Notes under the pieces: model-generated
What the model was told of the DNA's origin: nothing
The model's input: the letters and a program-made list of their open reading frames with translations, nothing else
Database searches by the model: none
Assembly (NCBI GenBank): GCA_013397845.1
Contig: VZTG01007214.1
Location: 1 to 64,000, forward strand
DNA from: Melanocharis versteri
Lineage: Eukaryota; Chordata; Aves; Passeriformes; Melanocharitidae
Direction of reading: 5' to 3'
Length of the DNA: 64,000 nt
In this document: positions 50,405-61,029 of the stretch, piece by piece
Numbering within the stretch: position 1 is the first letter of the stretch
Layout of the letters: each line of letters starts with the position of its first letter
Position numbers and translations under genes: made by a program

Positions 50405-51570
50405 CAGGGAGTGACTACATCAGTAGACAAAGGAATTACTACAGATTGCATTTTTCTGGATTCCTGTAAAGTCTTTGACACAGACCCCCACAACATCGTT
50501 CTGTTAAAACTGAAGAGAAATTAATTTGATGGGTGGACTATTAGATAAGAGATTTGTTGGATGGTCATATCCAGGAGGTAGTGATTAACAGCTCAGAGTC
50601 CTGGTCAGTGACAAATGGTGTCCCTCAGGACTCCATACCGGGACCAGTGCTATTTAACATCTTTATTAATGACATTGACAGAGGGATTGAGTGCGGCCTC
50701 ATCAAATTTGCAGATGACACCAAGCTGAGGGGTGCAGTTGACACTCCTGAAAGATGGGATACCATCTAGAGGGACCTAGACAAGCTAGAGAAGTGGCCTA
50801 TGAGAATATAATGAAGATTAATAAGATGACGTGCAAGGTGCTGCACCAGGGTTGAGCAACTCCAGATATCAACACCAGCTGGGACATGAAGTGATGGAGA
50901 GCAGCCCTGCCCAGAAAGACTTGGGGATGCTGGTGGGTGGAGGCTGGATATCAGCTGGCCATGTGCCCTTGGAGCCCAGAAAGCCAAATGTGTCCTGGGC
51001 TGAATCTAGTGTTGCCCATAGGTTAAGGAAGGGGACTCTAACACTTTAATCCACTCTCATGAGACCTCACCTGGAGTGCTACATCCAGCTCTGGCATTCC
51101 CAGCATAGCAAGGGCATCAACATCTCTCCAATAGGGAGTGAGTCCAGAGGACGCCACCAAGATGATTAGAGGGATGGAGCACCTTTCCTAAGAGCAAAGT
51201 CTTAGAGCATAAGTCTTGTTCATCCTGGAAAAGAGGCTTCAGGGTGACCTATTGCGGCCTTACATCACCTGAAGGAAGCCTATACAATAGATGGAGAGAG
51301 ACTATTTACAAGGACATTGTAATGACAAGACAAGGGGGAATGGCTTCAAGATGAAGGAGACTAGGTTTAGATGAAATATTAGGATAAATTTTTTACAGTG
51401 AGAGTGGTGAGGCACTGGAACAGGTTGCCCAGAGGGGTGGTAGCTGCTCCAGCCCTGGAAGCATTCAGGTCAGGTTAAACGGGGCTCTGAGCAGCCTGAT
51501 CAAGTGAAAGGTGTCTCCACCATGGCAGAGAGGGTGGAATTAGATGATCTATAAGATCCCTTGTCAAAAA
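50405..51570 (+). mobile_element. CR1 LINE copy, RT domain to near the 3' end
   Basis: Plus-strand CR1 of a different subfamily from the 22-kb and 38-kb copies. It starts in the RT domain (GTGACTACATCAGTAGACAAAGG) and carries NGVPQDSIPGPVLFNIFIND (about 50620-50680) and the catalytic KFADDTKL motif, FADD at 50707-50718, intact. A stop at 50522 and later frameshifts break the ORF. Downstream are the EKDLGML-like block (about 50917) and the RHWNRLPRGVVAAPALEAF-like block (about 51410-51470). It stops just short of the 3' terminus: ATTAGATGATCTATAAGATCCC is present at about 51538-51560, but the octamer tail is missing where the next CR1 begins. Confidence 0.92.
50554..50769 (+). pseudogene. CR1 RT palm fragment with intact FADD
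   Basis: A 72-codon open stretch with the CR1 RT motifs GVPQ..IPGPVLFNIFIND and FADDTKL in order. FADD is the catalytic aspartate pair of CR1 reverse transcriptases. It is only a fragment: the upstream palm aspartate block (FLDSCKVFDTD, near 50454-50486) is in another frame separated by stops. It is not a host gene. Confidence 0.85.
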
Positions 51571-52122
51571 TCCCTCTCCAGCTCTCTCACAGCCCTTTTT
51601 AGGTACTGAAAGCTGCTTTAAGGGCTCTCCAGATCCCCAAGTCTCTCAGTCTGTCTTCAGAGCAGAAATGGTCCAGCCTTCTGATCATCTTCATGGCCTC
51701 CTCTGGACTCCAGCGGTTCCACTTCTTATGTTGGCGGTCCCAAAGCTACACATAGTACTTGAGGTGGGGATTTACAAGAGTAGATTAGAGGGAGAATTAC
51801 CTTCCTCACCCATCTTCATTTTGGCCATGTTGATTTTGATACTAGGACACAATTTGTTCTGGGCTGCAACATCACATCGCTGGGTCATGTTAAAGTTCTC
51901 ATCCAGCAATGCTCCCAAGACCGTCTCCTCAGAACAGCTTTTAATCCATTCTACATACAACCTATATTTGTGTTTGGGGTTTCCTTGACCCATACATAGG
52001 ACCTTGTACTCGGCCTCGTTGAACTTCGTAAGGTTCACACAGGCCCACCTCTCAAGACTGTCAAGTTTCCTTTGAAGCGAGACCATACAGCCACTCCTTA
52101 TACTTTGAGCGATCTCTCCATC
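51571..52122 (-). mobile_element. CR1 LINE copy, 3' part (interrupted)
   Basis: Minus-strand CR1, third subfamily type. Reading left to right on the plus strand: CTCTCCAGCTCTCTCACAGCC, TCAGTCTGTCTTCAGAGCAG, TTCATGGCCTCCTCTGGACTCC, CAGCATCC-type linkers, GACCCATACATAGGACCTTG, and GTTGAACTTCGTAAGGTTCACACAGGCCCACCTCTC. It is missing its 3' terminus at the left junction. At about 52078-52082 it jumps to sequence that lies several hundred bases upstream in the element (GACCATACAGCCACTCCTTAT), so it carries an internal deletion. An LTR interrupts it at 52123. Confidence 0.88.
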
Positions 52123-52673
52123 TGTTTTGGGTCTGACCAAGGTAAAGTTCACAGCCCTTACCGTGGTAGCTGGACAGGTGTTGATAAGAGACCAGCGTTT
52201 TGGCTACTGCCAAGCAGCACTGTCCCTCTAACATTCCTTCCCCCACCAAAGGGGATGGGAGTGGGCAAAATCCTGGGAGAGGACACAACCAGTCCAGCTG
52301 ACCCAAATTAGCCAAAGGGATATTCCACACCATGTGGCATCAGCACGGATATATTAGCTAAGGGAGAGAGGAGGAAGGGGGCGATTCATGAGTTTTCAGT
52401 GTTTGCCTTCTGGAGGAACTGTTACGCGTCCTGAAGCCTTGCTTCCCAGGAAGTGTCCAAACATCGCTGCTGACTGGAAGCAGAGACTTTTTTTTCTCTT
52501 TAGCCCATGTGTGCACAGATCTCTGCTTATTTCTTTCTTTTACTGTAATAAAACTGCCTTATCTCACCCTGCTGGTTGTACTCCATCCTACTTCCTCTCA
52601 TCTCCCAGTGGGAAAGGGAGTGATAAAGCAACTTAGTGGACACCTGGCACCCAGCCAGGGTCAGCCTGCTACA
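52123..52673 (+). mobile_element. Solo LTR (551 bp, ERVL-like) nested in CR1, perfect TSD
   Basis: It begins TGTTTTGGGTCTGACC and ends GGTCAGCCTGCTACA, giving TG...CA termini. It is flanked by a perfect 5-bp direct repeat, CCATC (52118-52122 and 52674-52678). Joining the flanks restores continuous CR1 sequence. It shares blocks with the 22.9-kb LTR: GCTGACCCAAATTAGCCAAAGGGATATTCC near 52299, a GTGTGCACAG block near 52509, and AATAAA at 52547-52552 ahead of CTGCCTTATCTCACC. The 3' end (GGACACCTGGCACCCAGCCAGGGTCAGCC) also resembles the end of the 16.4-kb LTR family. A 5-bp duplication fits ERVL-type integration. It has no internal viral region. Confidence 0.92.
52547..52552 (+). promoter_or_regulatory. 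LTR polyadenylation signal AATAAA
   Basis: AATAAA in the 3' half of the 551-bp LTR, in the same relative place as ATTAAA in the 22.9-kb LTR. Confidence 0.6.
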
Positions 52674-52808
52674 CCATCAAATCTATTCCTCACCATTTTA
52701 GAGACACAGGTGTCATGCAGGACAGTGTCAAGTGCTTTGCACAAGTCCAGGCAGAGAATATCAGTTGCTCTTCCCTCATCCACCAGTGCTGGCTCCCTGT
52801 TGTAGAAT
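52674..52808 (-). mobile_element. CR1 LINE copy, continuation after the LTR
   Basis: Continues the minus-strand CR1 after the LTR: CCATCAAATCTATTCCTCACC, ATTTTAGAGACACAGGTGTC, GCAGGACAGTGTCAAGTGC, then the RT block CTTCCCTCATCCACCAGTGC. It ends by degeneration near 52808, so the copy is 5'-truncated. Confidence 0.88.
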
Positions 52809-53573
52809 GTATCATGCTTATTACACCAGTATTAACACATTTAGCAACATAAATTCTATAATTCTTTAATTTTGACAGTAGTCAAAACTCTCAGTCCTTT
52901 TTTTGTCAGGACAGTCTCTGATAGGGATTTTATTTTAGTGCTTCTCACACTACTTTAGGACCAGTGTATGGTTTGTTCTTAATGATAGCCACAAAAAATA
53001 TTTGCAAATGGATATTAAAGACCTTAAAACTGGCAATGAATACATTCAAGATATGAGTTGGAAACTAAGAAAAAGGGAAAGTTAAGTATCAGCAAGTCCC
53101 ACAAACCAAGATCCTGCAGATTCAAGAAAGCTAGAAGAAGACACATAGTAAACATCTCCTGAAAACATGAACTGTGGTATTTCGTAGAAACTACTAGGAA
53201 GGTATCAGTTTGCATCTGACTGAGCTCAGTAGATGAAGGCAGGTAAAGATCCTAATAACAGTGTGACACTTTTTGTGAGAAAGGAGTGTGGATGTGGCTG
53301 CGCTGCTTTTCGGCATCATTAGATTTGCAGCGGTTGGTTTAGCCTGGTTAATTGTTTCAGTAATGCTGTACTAGTTAACAGTTTCCCAGACAGATTTCCA
53401 TGGTTTCCCACCCCATCCCACCCCACTACTGAATACATTCATATTTATTGGAAAGGAGGTGTGAGCTGGAATATGTGCTGCTACCAGCCCTAGGGCTATG
53501 TTATTTCACGTACATGAGTCTCTTCGGTCCAGCACATTAACACAGGAAACTTAAGAGAGTCTTTCTTTTCTCA

Positions 53574-53648
53574 TGTCAAATTCATGGAATTTTTTTAGTT
53601 AATAGTAGACTTGTCAAATTCATGGATTTTTTTCGTTAATAGTAGGGT
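53574..53648 (+). repeat. 38-bp tandem duplication
   Basis: TGTCAAATTCATGGA...GTTAATAGTAG is present at 53574 and again at 53612 (period 38), the copies differing by a few bases. Confidence 0.88.
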
Positions 53649-53832
53649 TGCTTCCAAAATAATTACATTAAGGATTTCTTTACATGAGGCACAATGGAAA
53701 TGAGAAGGGAGACTTCAGTTCCTTGAAAGCCAACATTTCTAGGTGCAATTGTTTTCCCCATATTGTTCATACTTCAGCGAAAATACCCTGCAAATGCATG
53801 TAACCTACCCTACTATCAGAGCTCCAGATGTA

Positions 53833-53951
53833 TCTGGACAATGTTCTGAGGCACATGGTGTGATTCTTGGGGTGTCCTACACAGAGTCAGCAGTTGGACT
53901 TGATGGTCCCAATGGATCCCTTTCAACTCATATATTCTATGATTCTATGAT
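53833..53951 (+). mobile_element. CR1 3' terminal fragment
   Basis: About 120 bp of CR1 3' end on the plus strand: TCTGAGGCACATGGTGTGATTCTTGG, GTTGGACTTGATGGTCCC, CCTTTCAACTC and the octamer tail ATTCTATGATTCTATGATT. It is a severely 5'-truncated insertion, with C-terminal RT and 3' UTR sequence only. Confidence 0.93.
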
Positions 53952-55987
53952 TATAAGTAATGCACTCCAGTTCTCTTGTTTCTTGAGGAACAAGTAGTAT
54001 CCTGAGATGGCAATATTACAGAGAAAAGCATGCTAATCCTGTGCCACAAAAAATTAAGTGTTCAGAAGTCATGGTCTTAATTACAAGCCTTGGAGAGAAG
54101 GGGAATATATCATCCACAGAACTTTGAGGGTAACTTTGTTGGTTTATTAATCCTATTGTAGTATCAGATCATAAAAATAATTTGATTTGGTAATATGATT
54201 TGGTAATGCTCTGATTAATGCTTTACCATGAACAGAAGAGACAGATTAACCATACAATAAATTGTAATACACTAATTCCTCACCGCAGCTTTAGAAACTA
54301 AATCACATGCAGTTTCAATTATTTCACATTCTTTCCAATGGAAAACTAAGCATTAATACAATAATCTGAAAGAAGCTTATAAAAACATGGTTGACAGAAG
54401 TTCTTTCTATTAAGAAATATTTGATATTACAATGGCATTTTTGTTCTGGCCACACTAACTTCTGCAACTAAAAGACCTTGATCTGAATGCCTTGAAAAAT
54501 TTTCAAAGTTTTCATGCTCTAGTAATTTATCAAATCACTGTTAGTCCAATAAAGAAGTGTTATTTTGATAAATATACATGAAAAATAATGGGCAGAAGGG
54601 ATTAGTGAGCACTGATGAGAATGAGCTCTTCTGAATTAAGCAGTGCTTTTAATTGGAGACACCTAGTAGGAGAATGATGTATAATTGGTGCTACTTCTAA
54701 AAATTTGGCTTCATACAGAGGTCTTCACTTGGAGATTTCCAAACACTTTAAAGAATCTGTAAATATCATACTTATATTTTGCGGGTCATGAATGGTGAGA
54801 CTAAAGCTGAGAAACAAATTGACCAAAGAAAATAAAGAATCTGCATAAGAGTCTGGACTAAAAGTTCCCATATTTTCTGCATCCTACAAAACCCAGAATC
54901 CTTAAATAAATGGAAGTAGTATGCTTTTCTCTTAATTTCTACCATGTCTATTTTAGTTCAGCTTGGTCTGCTATTCCAACCATTAAACTAAACACGTTGA
55001 ACATGCAACATTGTCCTGTGCATGCTAACTTATGAGTGGAGTGTCTGCATAACTTGCTCAACTCTTTTACATTGCATGGATGAAAAGCTATATATGATCA
55101 ATAGATGCACTGTGCAGGTTTTACAGTGGAAGATGTGTGCCTCACACACCCTCTTGCCCCCCAAAGCTGAAAGTGGGTAGTTGTCCTTGCAGAAAAACTT
55201 CCTCCTACAGTGGGACCATAGCTTGTTGGAAAGGGTAGCCATTTATCACAGCCCTAAATGAAAGCATTCCTTGGACACAAATGTCTTTTTCTTCCTTTGT
55301 CTGATTACTGAGGGGAAAAGTGAGAAGGAAATGTCAAAACAGTGAAACAGTGGTGTCTAGAGAGCAGTCACTTTGGAGCTCAACCAGCTTTTGTGAAGGC
55401 CTGGATGATTTGTCAAATGGTTGTGGCATAAGTCAAGCCCTGAGGTTGAAAGGTCTTGACCTAAGGAGTGTTGAAATCAGGCAGTATAAGCAAGAGGGCT
55501 GCTAGAAGTTTCAGCTGTAGTGGAGATGAACAATGATGGGTGCTGGACACAACAAAACCCAATCTGCATAATTCAGGTAAGGAATTTTATTGAATCTGAC
55601 AAGTATGTGACAGGCTGAGAAAGAGAAAAGAACATGCTCTTGCTGGGAACCTTCAAAGCTCTTGTTAAGGTATGTGGAAATAAATGACAGCTAATCTCTT
55701 CACTAAAAAAACTGTAAACAATACCATTTTACACAGGGCTCACCCATGACCTTTTCATGGATCAGGCTATCCACTTTCAGGCCAGGCCACAGAACTTATC
55801 CCAAACAATGCAGTGAATTCATATTGTGCGAGAAGAGCTTTACTTCTCCCAGCAGCTTCACATAGAGTTGCTACTTGCTTTGGCAGGTATGGTTCAGCAG
55901 AAAGACTATCACTTAAATCTGGTGCATAACCCCTCCTGGCAAATGGAAAAATGACATGGGGACTTTTCAATAGAAGTTTTGTGCTTC

Positions 55988-56067
55988 GTTCTGTTTTGTT
56001 TTTTGTTTTTTTGTTTTTTGTTTTTTTTTTAATTGTTTATTTTGTTTTAGATTATTTTTTTCAGTTT
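55988..56067 (+). repeat. T-rich run (GTTTTT)n
   Basis: About 80 bp of T with regularly spaced G. Confidence 0.8.
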
Positions 56068-58500
56068 TGGCTTGCATAGATCATACTGCAACTACAAATT
56101 TCAAGCTAAAATGTCGTAAGGTGACAAGACAACTTTTCTGTACAGAGAACCGCTAATGTTATTAAAGTGACCAAGACTACTAAAATCCTTCATTAACCTT
56201 GACATGTCAAATTTCTGAGATTTTTTTTTAAATTTATTTTAACCATTTGCTTCTCTTTTAAGTCTTCTCTAGGTAAACGGTTTTGTTTAAGGAAAATATA
56301 TAATTTGTGCTTTCAGAATATGTATAAAATTCTGACCACTAGTTTTAGAGAATAAAATCTTTGTATTCAACTTTATTTCAAAAGCACTAAGACAAATATA
56401 ACCTTAATGCACATACAAAATGCAGAAGCAATGGTTGAAAATGAATCTAGCATTTATATGGTGTTTAACCTCATTGAATAGAATAAAAAATGACCCTGCA
56501 GGCAAGCAAGATCTTTCTTTTTGTGAATATTTGTAATCTTGAAAGATCTTTCTTAATACTGAATTCTCTATGAAATGTAGAACTCTCTATCTATAGAAAG
56601 AGTTTTCTCACCAGATGCAGACCTCTAAGCCTGACAAAAACCCAATTTGTTGTACAGGCTGCTGAATGATTGGAAGGAAAGATCAAAATCTAGACAAACA
56701 TAGTGCAAATGTGACTTTCGAGAGCAGAAATTAAACTCTAAAACTCTTCAAATAAATACAAAAACAAAGATTAGACCGACTTTGTCGAGCATGAGGCACA
56801 AAATCCTCAAACACTTCCCTGCATTACTGGCACAATGATTTCTGCAGTGTATAGCACACATGTATGTTTTTTACCAATCTGTGGATCTTTCATTCTAATG
56901 GGAAGCAGTTAAGAGTCCTTGCTGGATCAGCCGTAGATCTTGGTTTTATAAGCCGTCAATGCATAATTCACAAGGCTTAATGAAGATTCCAGTTCATGAC
57001 AGCCAACTGGCTCTGTAGGTCACACCTCTCAGTCTTATATAAATAAAGAATGAGATACTGGAAAGCATACTAGCTGAACCTTACTGAGTGCCAAAACTAT
57101 GCATATTAATGAAGCACAATAAAAGATATACTTAATTCTCAGGAAGTGCTTCTACTGTTTTCCAGCTTTAAAGACAAAGGGGAAAGGTTTTGTGGTGCAC
57201 CTTTCAATATACCACACCTAGAACAGTGTGATGCTTCCCCTCAAGGCAAATAGGACTGTGGCAATGGCATTTCATATCCAGCCTCATCAGGTCTATGAAA
57301 CCCTCTGTCATTCCCACCCCAACAGTGAAATCCATGCTGGAAATATCCTCACCTTCCTCTCCCATGTTCCTCTGCAAGTCCCCATTTGGTAACTAGGAAG
57401 TGCTTCAGCAGTGCTGTTCTTTTATGTGCTCTGTTTAGTCCTTGGAACAGGATGAATGGTAGCTTAGATGAATGCATTTGTGCCATTTTACTTGGCCCCA
57501 GACGATGTTTCCTCACTACCATGACATCTGAACAGAAGGAGAAAACATCTCCCTTTTGTGGCAAGCTAATTTAATTTGTACCTTCCACCTAGGGGTAAAT
57601 ATGTTTGTCTGTCTTTTTAAGCTGTCTTTGCCCACTTTCTTTTCTCACGGGAAACCCTGCTGAGTCAAAAGCAGGATATTGCTTAGTGCTCTAACTTTAT
57701 TTTAAAGTAATTTAATTTTAAACATGCTTACACCCACCCTAAAGTGAAGCAACTGTAGGAGCTTCACTGGGACAGCCTTAATGACTTTTGCAGGTTTCTT
57801 GTGCCAGAGACATCAAGGGCTGGTTGTTATGGAGGTATTTGTCTTTTAAAATAAATGCTTTAAAACAAGACCTCTCCTTTGCAGTTTCCCTAAAGATGTG
57901 TTTCTTTATTTTCAAAAATCCCACAGTTTTGCACATTGACCTACCACCTTTAAAAACCAGCATTATGAACATTGACCTTTGCTTGTTGTTGATCTGATGT
58001 TATATGAGATTTGACTTCTTTTTGTCTGAAAACATTGTAAAAAGGATTTAAAATAAACAATGAATGCATTTCTTTATGACAAATGGTAGTGAAATATGAC
58101 TCAGATGACTCAGAATTTGCATCTTCACCGTTTATTCACGACTTCTTAAAACTGGCAAACATATTAAGTTAAGGGCATTATTTAATCCAGTACTGAAAAT
58201 TTTTGATAGCTGGAAAAGCAATGTATGGTACACAGTGTAAAAAGAAAACTGAAATCATAAAGCATAATTTAAAACCCATTTTGCTTATAGTAACATCACA
58301 ATTTCTTTTATTTAAACTTTGTTATTTCATACTAATTTGACAATGACACATACATGAACTTATAAATTAAGCACATTCTTGCAATTTCTTTTCTTAAAAA
58401 AAAAATTTCTTTTCAGTTATTACCAGGTAAATATTATTTATCCTGTCAGATAAGAAAGAGAAAATGTATAACACTTAAAATGAAAAAGTATATTTTTAAT

Positions 58501-58832
58501 GTATGCAGTAATAAATATCACTATGCTGATTTTATCTGCAGTTACCAGTTTGCTATTTGCAAATATATAATATTGTGTCAATGTTTTTTCCCAATAATTT
58601 GGCCCTCCATGTTCTGATCAGAAATGCGCATTTCTGTCACATTCAAAACCCAAAGTGCTCAACACTTAAACCTATAAAGTGCATTTCTATAATCTGCAGT
58701 CATAAATATCACAGAAAGTGTGACTTTATCTGCAGTTACCAGTTACTTGTCCTTTGCATAATATTTTATCAGTGCATTTCTGCGATGATTTGCACTCTGT
58801 ATTCTGGTCAGAATTACGCATTCATCATCAGC
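58501..58832 (+). repeat. Diverged tandem duplication, period about 190 bp
   Basis: Copy 1 (58501-58640) and copy 2 (58691-58832) share, in the same order, GCAGT(A/C)ATAAATATCAC, TTTATCTGCAGTTACCAGTT, a TTTGCA...ATAATATT block, and TTCTG(A/G)TCAGAA...CGCATT. Matching points are 191-194 bp apart. Overall divergence is high, so the duplication is old. No known element was recognised. Confidence 0.7.
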
Positions 58833-59262
58833 AAATCCAGAGAAACAAGTTTTGGAATCAGTCACAACATTCAGAAAGATTATCACGATGGTATTGCAGT
58901 TTTGCTGAGAAAACTTTCCTCCACTCTGTTTGTATTGCCTTGATGGTTTGTTTTTTAAACAAGCTGCATTTGTTAGGAAAAGGAAGTAGCTCTCTTTTTC
59001 AGACTTATGGTTTGGAGTCTAAATATGCAATGTCATGACAAACAAATAGCAGCCAATGTGTGCTCCGGAGAAAGAGGAGAAAATGCAACCATGTTGCCTG
59101 CTGTAGTCTACTCAGTGTATGAAATACCCAAGATACAAAATGGACAAAATGGTTTCTTTTGTCTGTGTAGAGGATTGTTCAGCCAGAACCCAGCATTCCC
59201 ACTAGCATTGTAAGATTTTACATCAGCTTTGAGTATAAAGGGAGTAATTCCTGGTGTGGGAT

Positions 59263-59340
59263 TTTAGAATGGATTGGTATGGAACTTAAAGATCATCTAC
59301 TTCCAACACCTCTGCCACAGGCAGCGACATCCCTGGGCAG
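59263..59340 (-). mobile_element. CR1 3' terminal fragment (antisense)
   Basis: TTTAGAATGGATTGGTATGGAACTTAAAGATCATCTAC then TTCCAACACCTCTGCCACAGGCAG is the complement of a CR1 3' end. It is about 80 bp and old. Confidence 0.8.
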
Positions 59341-60742
59341 ATGTGGATCAGGATGCAAAGCTGAAGGGCAGTTGGTGAACAGGTACCTCTGACAGTTCAC
59401 CAGAGGGTGAATCCTACCTGCATGCCTTGCTTTGCTCTGCTTCTCAGCCAGGATTCAGACTTCAAGAACTTTGCCTGGACAAGTGTGCACCTCAGATGTT
59501 AACAAATACATGGAAGCCGTGATAGCCAATGGTAGGGCCATCTGGACTTTGTACCACACCAGAAAAACCAGAACCAAGGTGCAAAGAGAGAGAAAATGTT
59601 AAGAAAAAAAGGGATTCCATAGTACTTTGAATTTCACCTACTGGTCTCTGCAGTTCATAATGCTTCAAACAAATTGCTTTGAGGTCTGGATCTTTCATTT
59701 TAAACTCAAAAGTTGGCTCTCAAGACCTTACCTCTGATAAGGGTGGGAAATTTTGTTAGCAAAATCCCTTAAACATTTGTTTTGTTTTCTTTTTTGAGCA
59801 GTAAATTTACCTCTTTAAGGGTTGTGAAGTGCTCATCAAATGCCTGGTGTTAAGAAGATAGTTATCTTTAGGGCTATAAAAAGGTATTTCCAGCCTTATT
59901 GCCAAACTGTGTAAATCAAGGCCATCCACCTTTCCATTAGAAGCTAAGCTCTTAAAGCCTATATGGACAAAGGGCTTGGTTGTTTATGCAGCAACAACAT
60001 CTGCTTACACTCAGCCCCGTTGTCAGGGAGCTGTTAGTTAAAAGCGTAGGATCTCCTGTCTCTCCATTTCATGCTGTATTATGTTTCATGCGGGAATATC
60101 TAGTCTCTGAGACTTGACCACTGCTTTTATGTGCTAGAGTTTAAAGACTTTGCTGCTTGTAGTGAGAATCCAGTCATCAACTCCCTAGCAGTCTGGAGGG
60201 CGTTTTGATGGACACCTGAATAATTTCTTTTGGTTTCTAGACACCTTTCTGCAAAGTATTAGCTTTCCTGTGCTGCTCTGGAGCTAAAGCTCCTATATAA
60301 ATACCTCTCTGGTTCAGTTTAAGGTGAAATGGTGTTTGGGTCTGAATTTCTCAAATACTAGATGCTCACAAAGAAAGACTATTAGTTACACTTAAGCCAC
60401 AAGATACCAATACATTCTCCAGACTCTATGATTAGTATTACTATCTAATAAAAAATGTTTCTGAGCTTTGCTTGTTGACACATGTTTTTTTTCCATCTGC
60501 ATCACTAATGCAGCCAAAAGAGAGAACATCATATTGTAGCTGATCAGTTTTTTCCAAGAGAAGACACCTGAAGGATAGAAACTGCCCTGAAAATTAGTAA
60601 GGTTTCATTTTGCTACTCCCTATTTGCCCATCAGCAGGCACTCATAGGTAGAAAATGCTTGATGTATTGTCGCAATGACGGACACGGCCCGGGGAGGAAG
60701 GAGAGAACCGAACTCAGGAGTGACTAGATAGAAATGCCCATC

Positions 60743-60748
60743 TTTATT
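60743..60748 (-). promoter_or_regulatory. LTR polyadenylation signal AATAAA
   Basis: AATAAA on the minus strand (GTAAATAAAGATGG) close downstream of the TATA box, as in compact alpha/beta-retroviral LTRs. Confidence 0.65.
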
Positions 60749-60762
60749 TACATACAGTAGAG

Positions 60763-60769
60763 TTTTATA
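60763..60769 (-). promoter_or_regulatory. LTR TATA box
   Basis: TATAAAA on the minus strand inside the ERVK-like LTR, preceded by CTGAG, in the place expected for the U3 promoter. Confidence 0.65.
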
Positions 60770-61029
60770 CTCAGAATTACAGAAAGGCCATTGGATCTTA
60801 GCTGACCACCCACCAGGGCTATTGGCTAGATCCAGAACACACACGTTTGCTAAAGAGACCGTGGTTGCAATAACAATGTTCAAAAAACATCTCGCAGGTG
60901 CATGATAAGTAAGTTGTTTACAAAAGCCCGCTAGCTGTTTTGCAGCTAGTTCCGTGAGAAAGTAAGAATGATCACAGACACAGGCAGACACTGAAAAATC
61001 TCTCTGCCACCAAGCTTTCAGCATCTACA

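Larger units (their letters stand above)
52809..60667. other. Single-copy AT-rich DNA with two short CR1 tails
   Basis: No host gene was recognised. Annotated separately within it are two CR1 3' ends, a 38-bp tandem duplication, a 190-bp diverged duplication and a T-rich run. Segments at 53290-53390 and 54570-54690 look like conserved non-coding elements in composition only. Confidence 0.55.
60668..61029 (-). mobile_element. ERVK-like (beta/alpha-retroviral) solo LTR, 362 bp, perfect TSD
   Basis: On the minus strand it begins TGTAGATGCTGAAAGC and ends GTCATTGCGACA (TG...CA). It is flanked by a perfect 6-bp duplication, ATGTAT (60662-60667 and 61030-61035), as expected for ERVK/alpha/beta-type integration. 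It contains TATAAAA (complement of 60763-60769) and AATAAA (complement of 60743-60748), with a GC-richer U5 (complement of 60668-60720). The compact layout, with the polyadenylation signal about 15 bp after the TATA box, implies a short R region. No primer-binding site or viral gene adjoins it, so it is a solo LTR. The intact ends and perfect duplication suggest the youngest insertion in the window. The 134-codon frame inside it is not a gene. Confidence 0.92.

Noticed and set aside
60620..61024. 134-codon minus-strand open frame
   Set aside because: It coincides with the ERVK-like solo LTR; LTRs of this type are non-coding regulatory ends.
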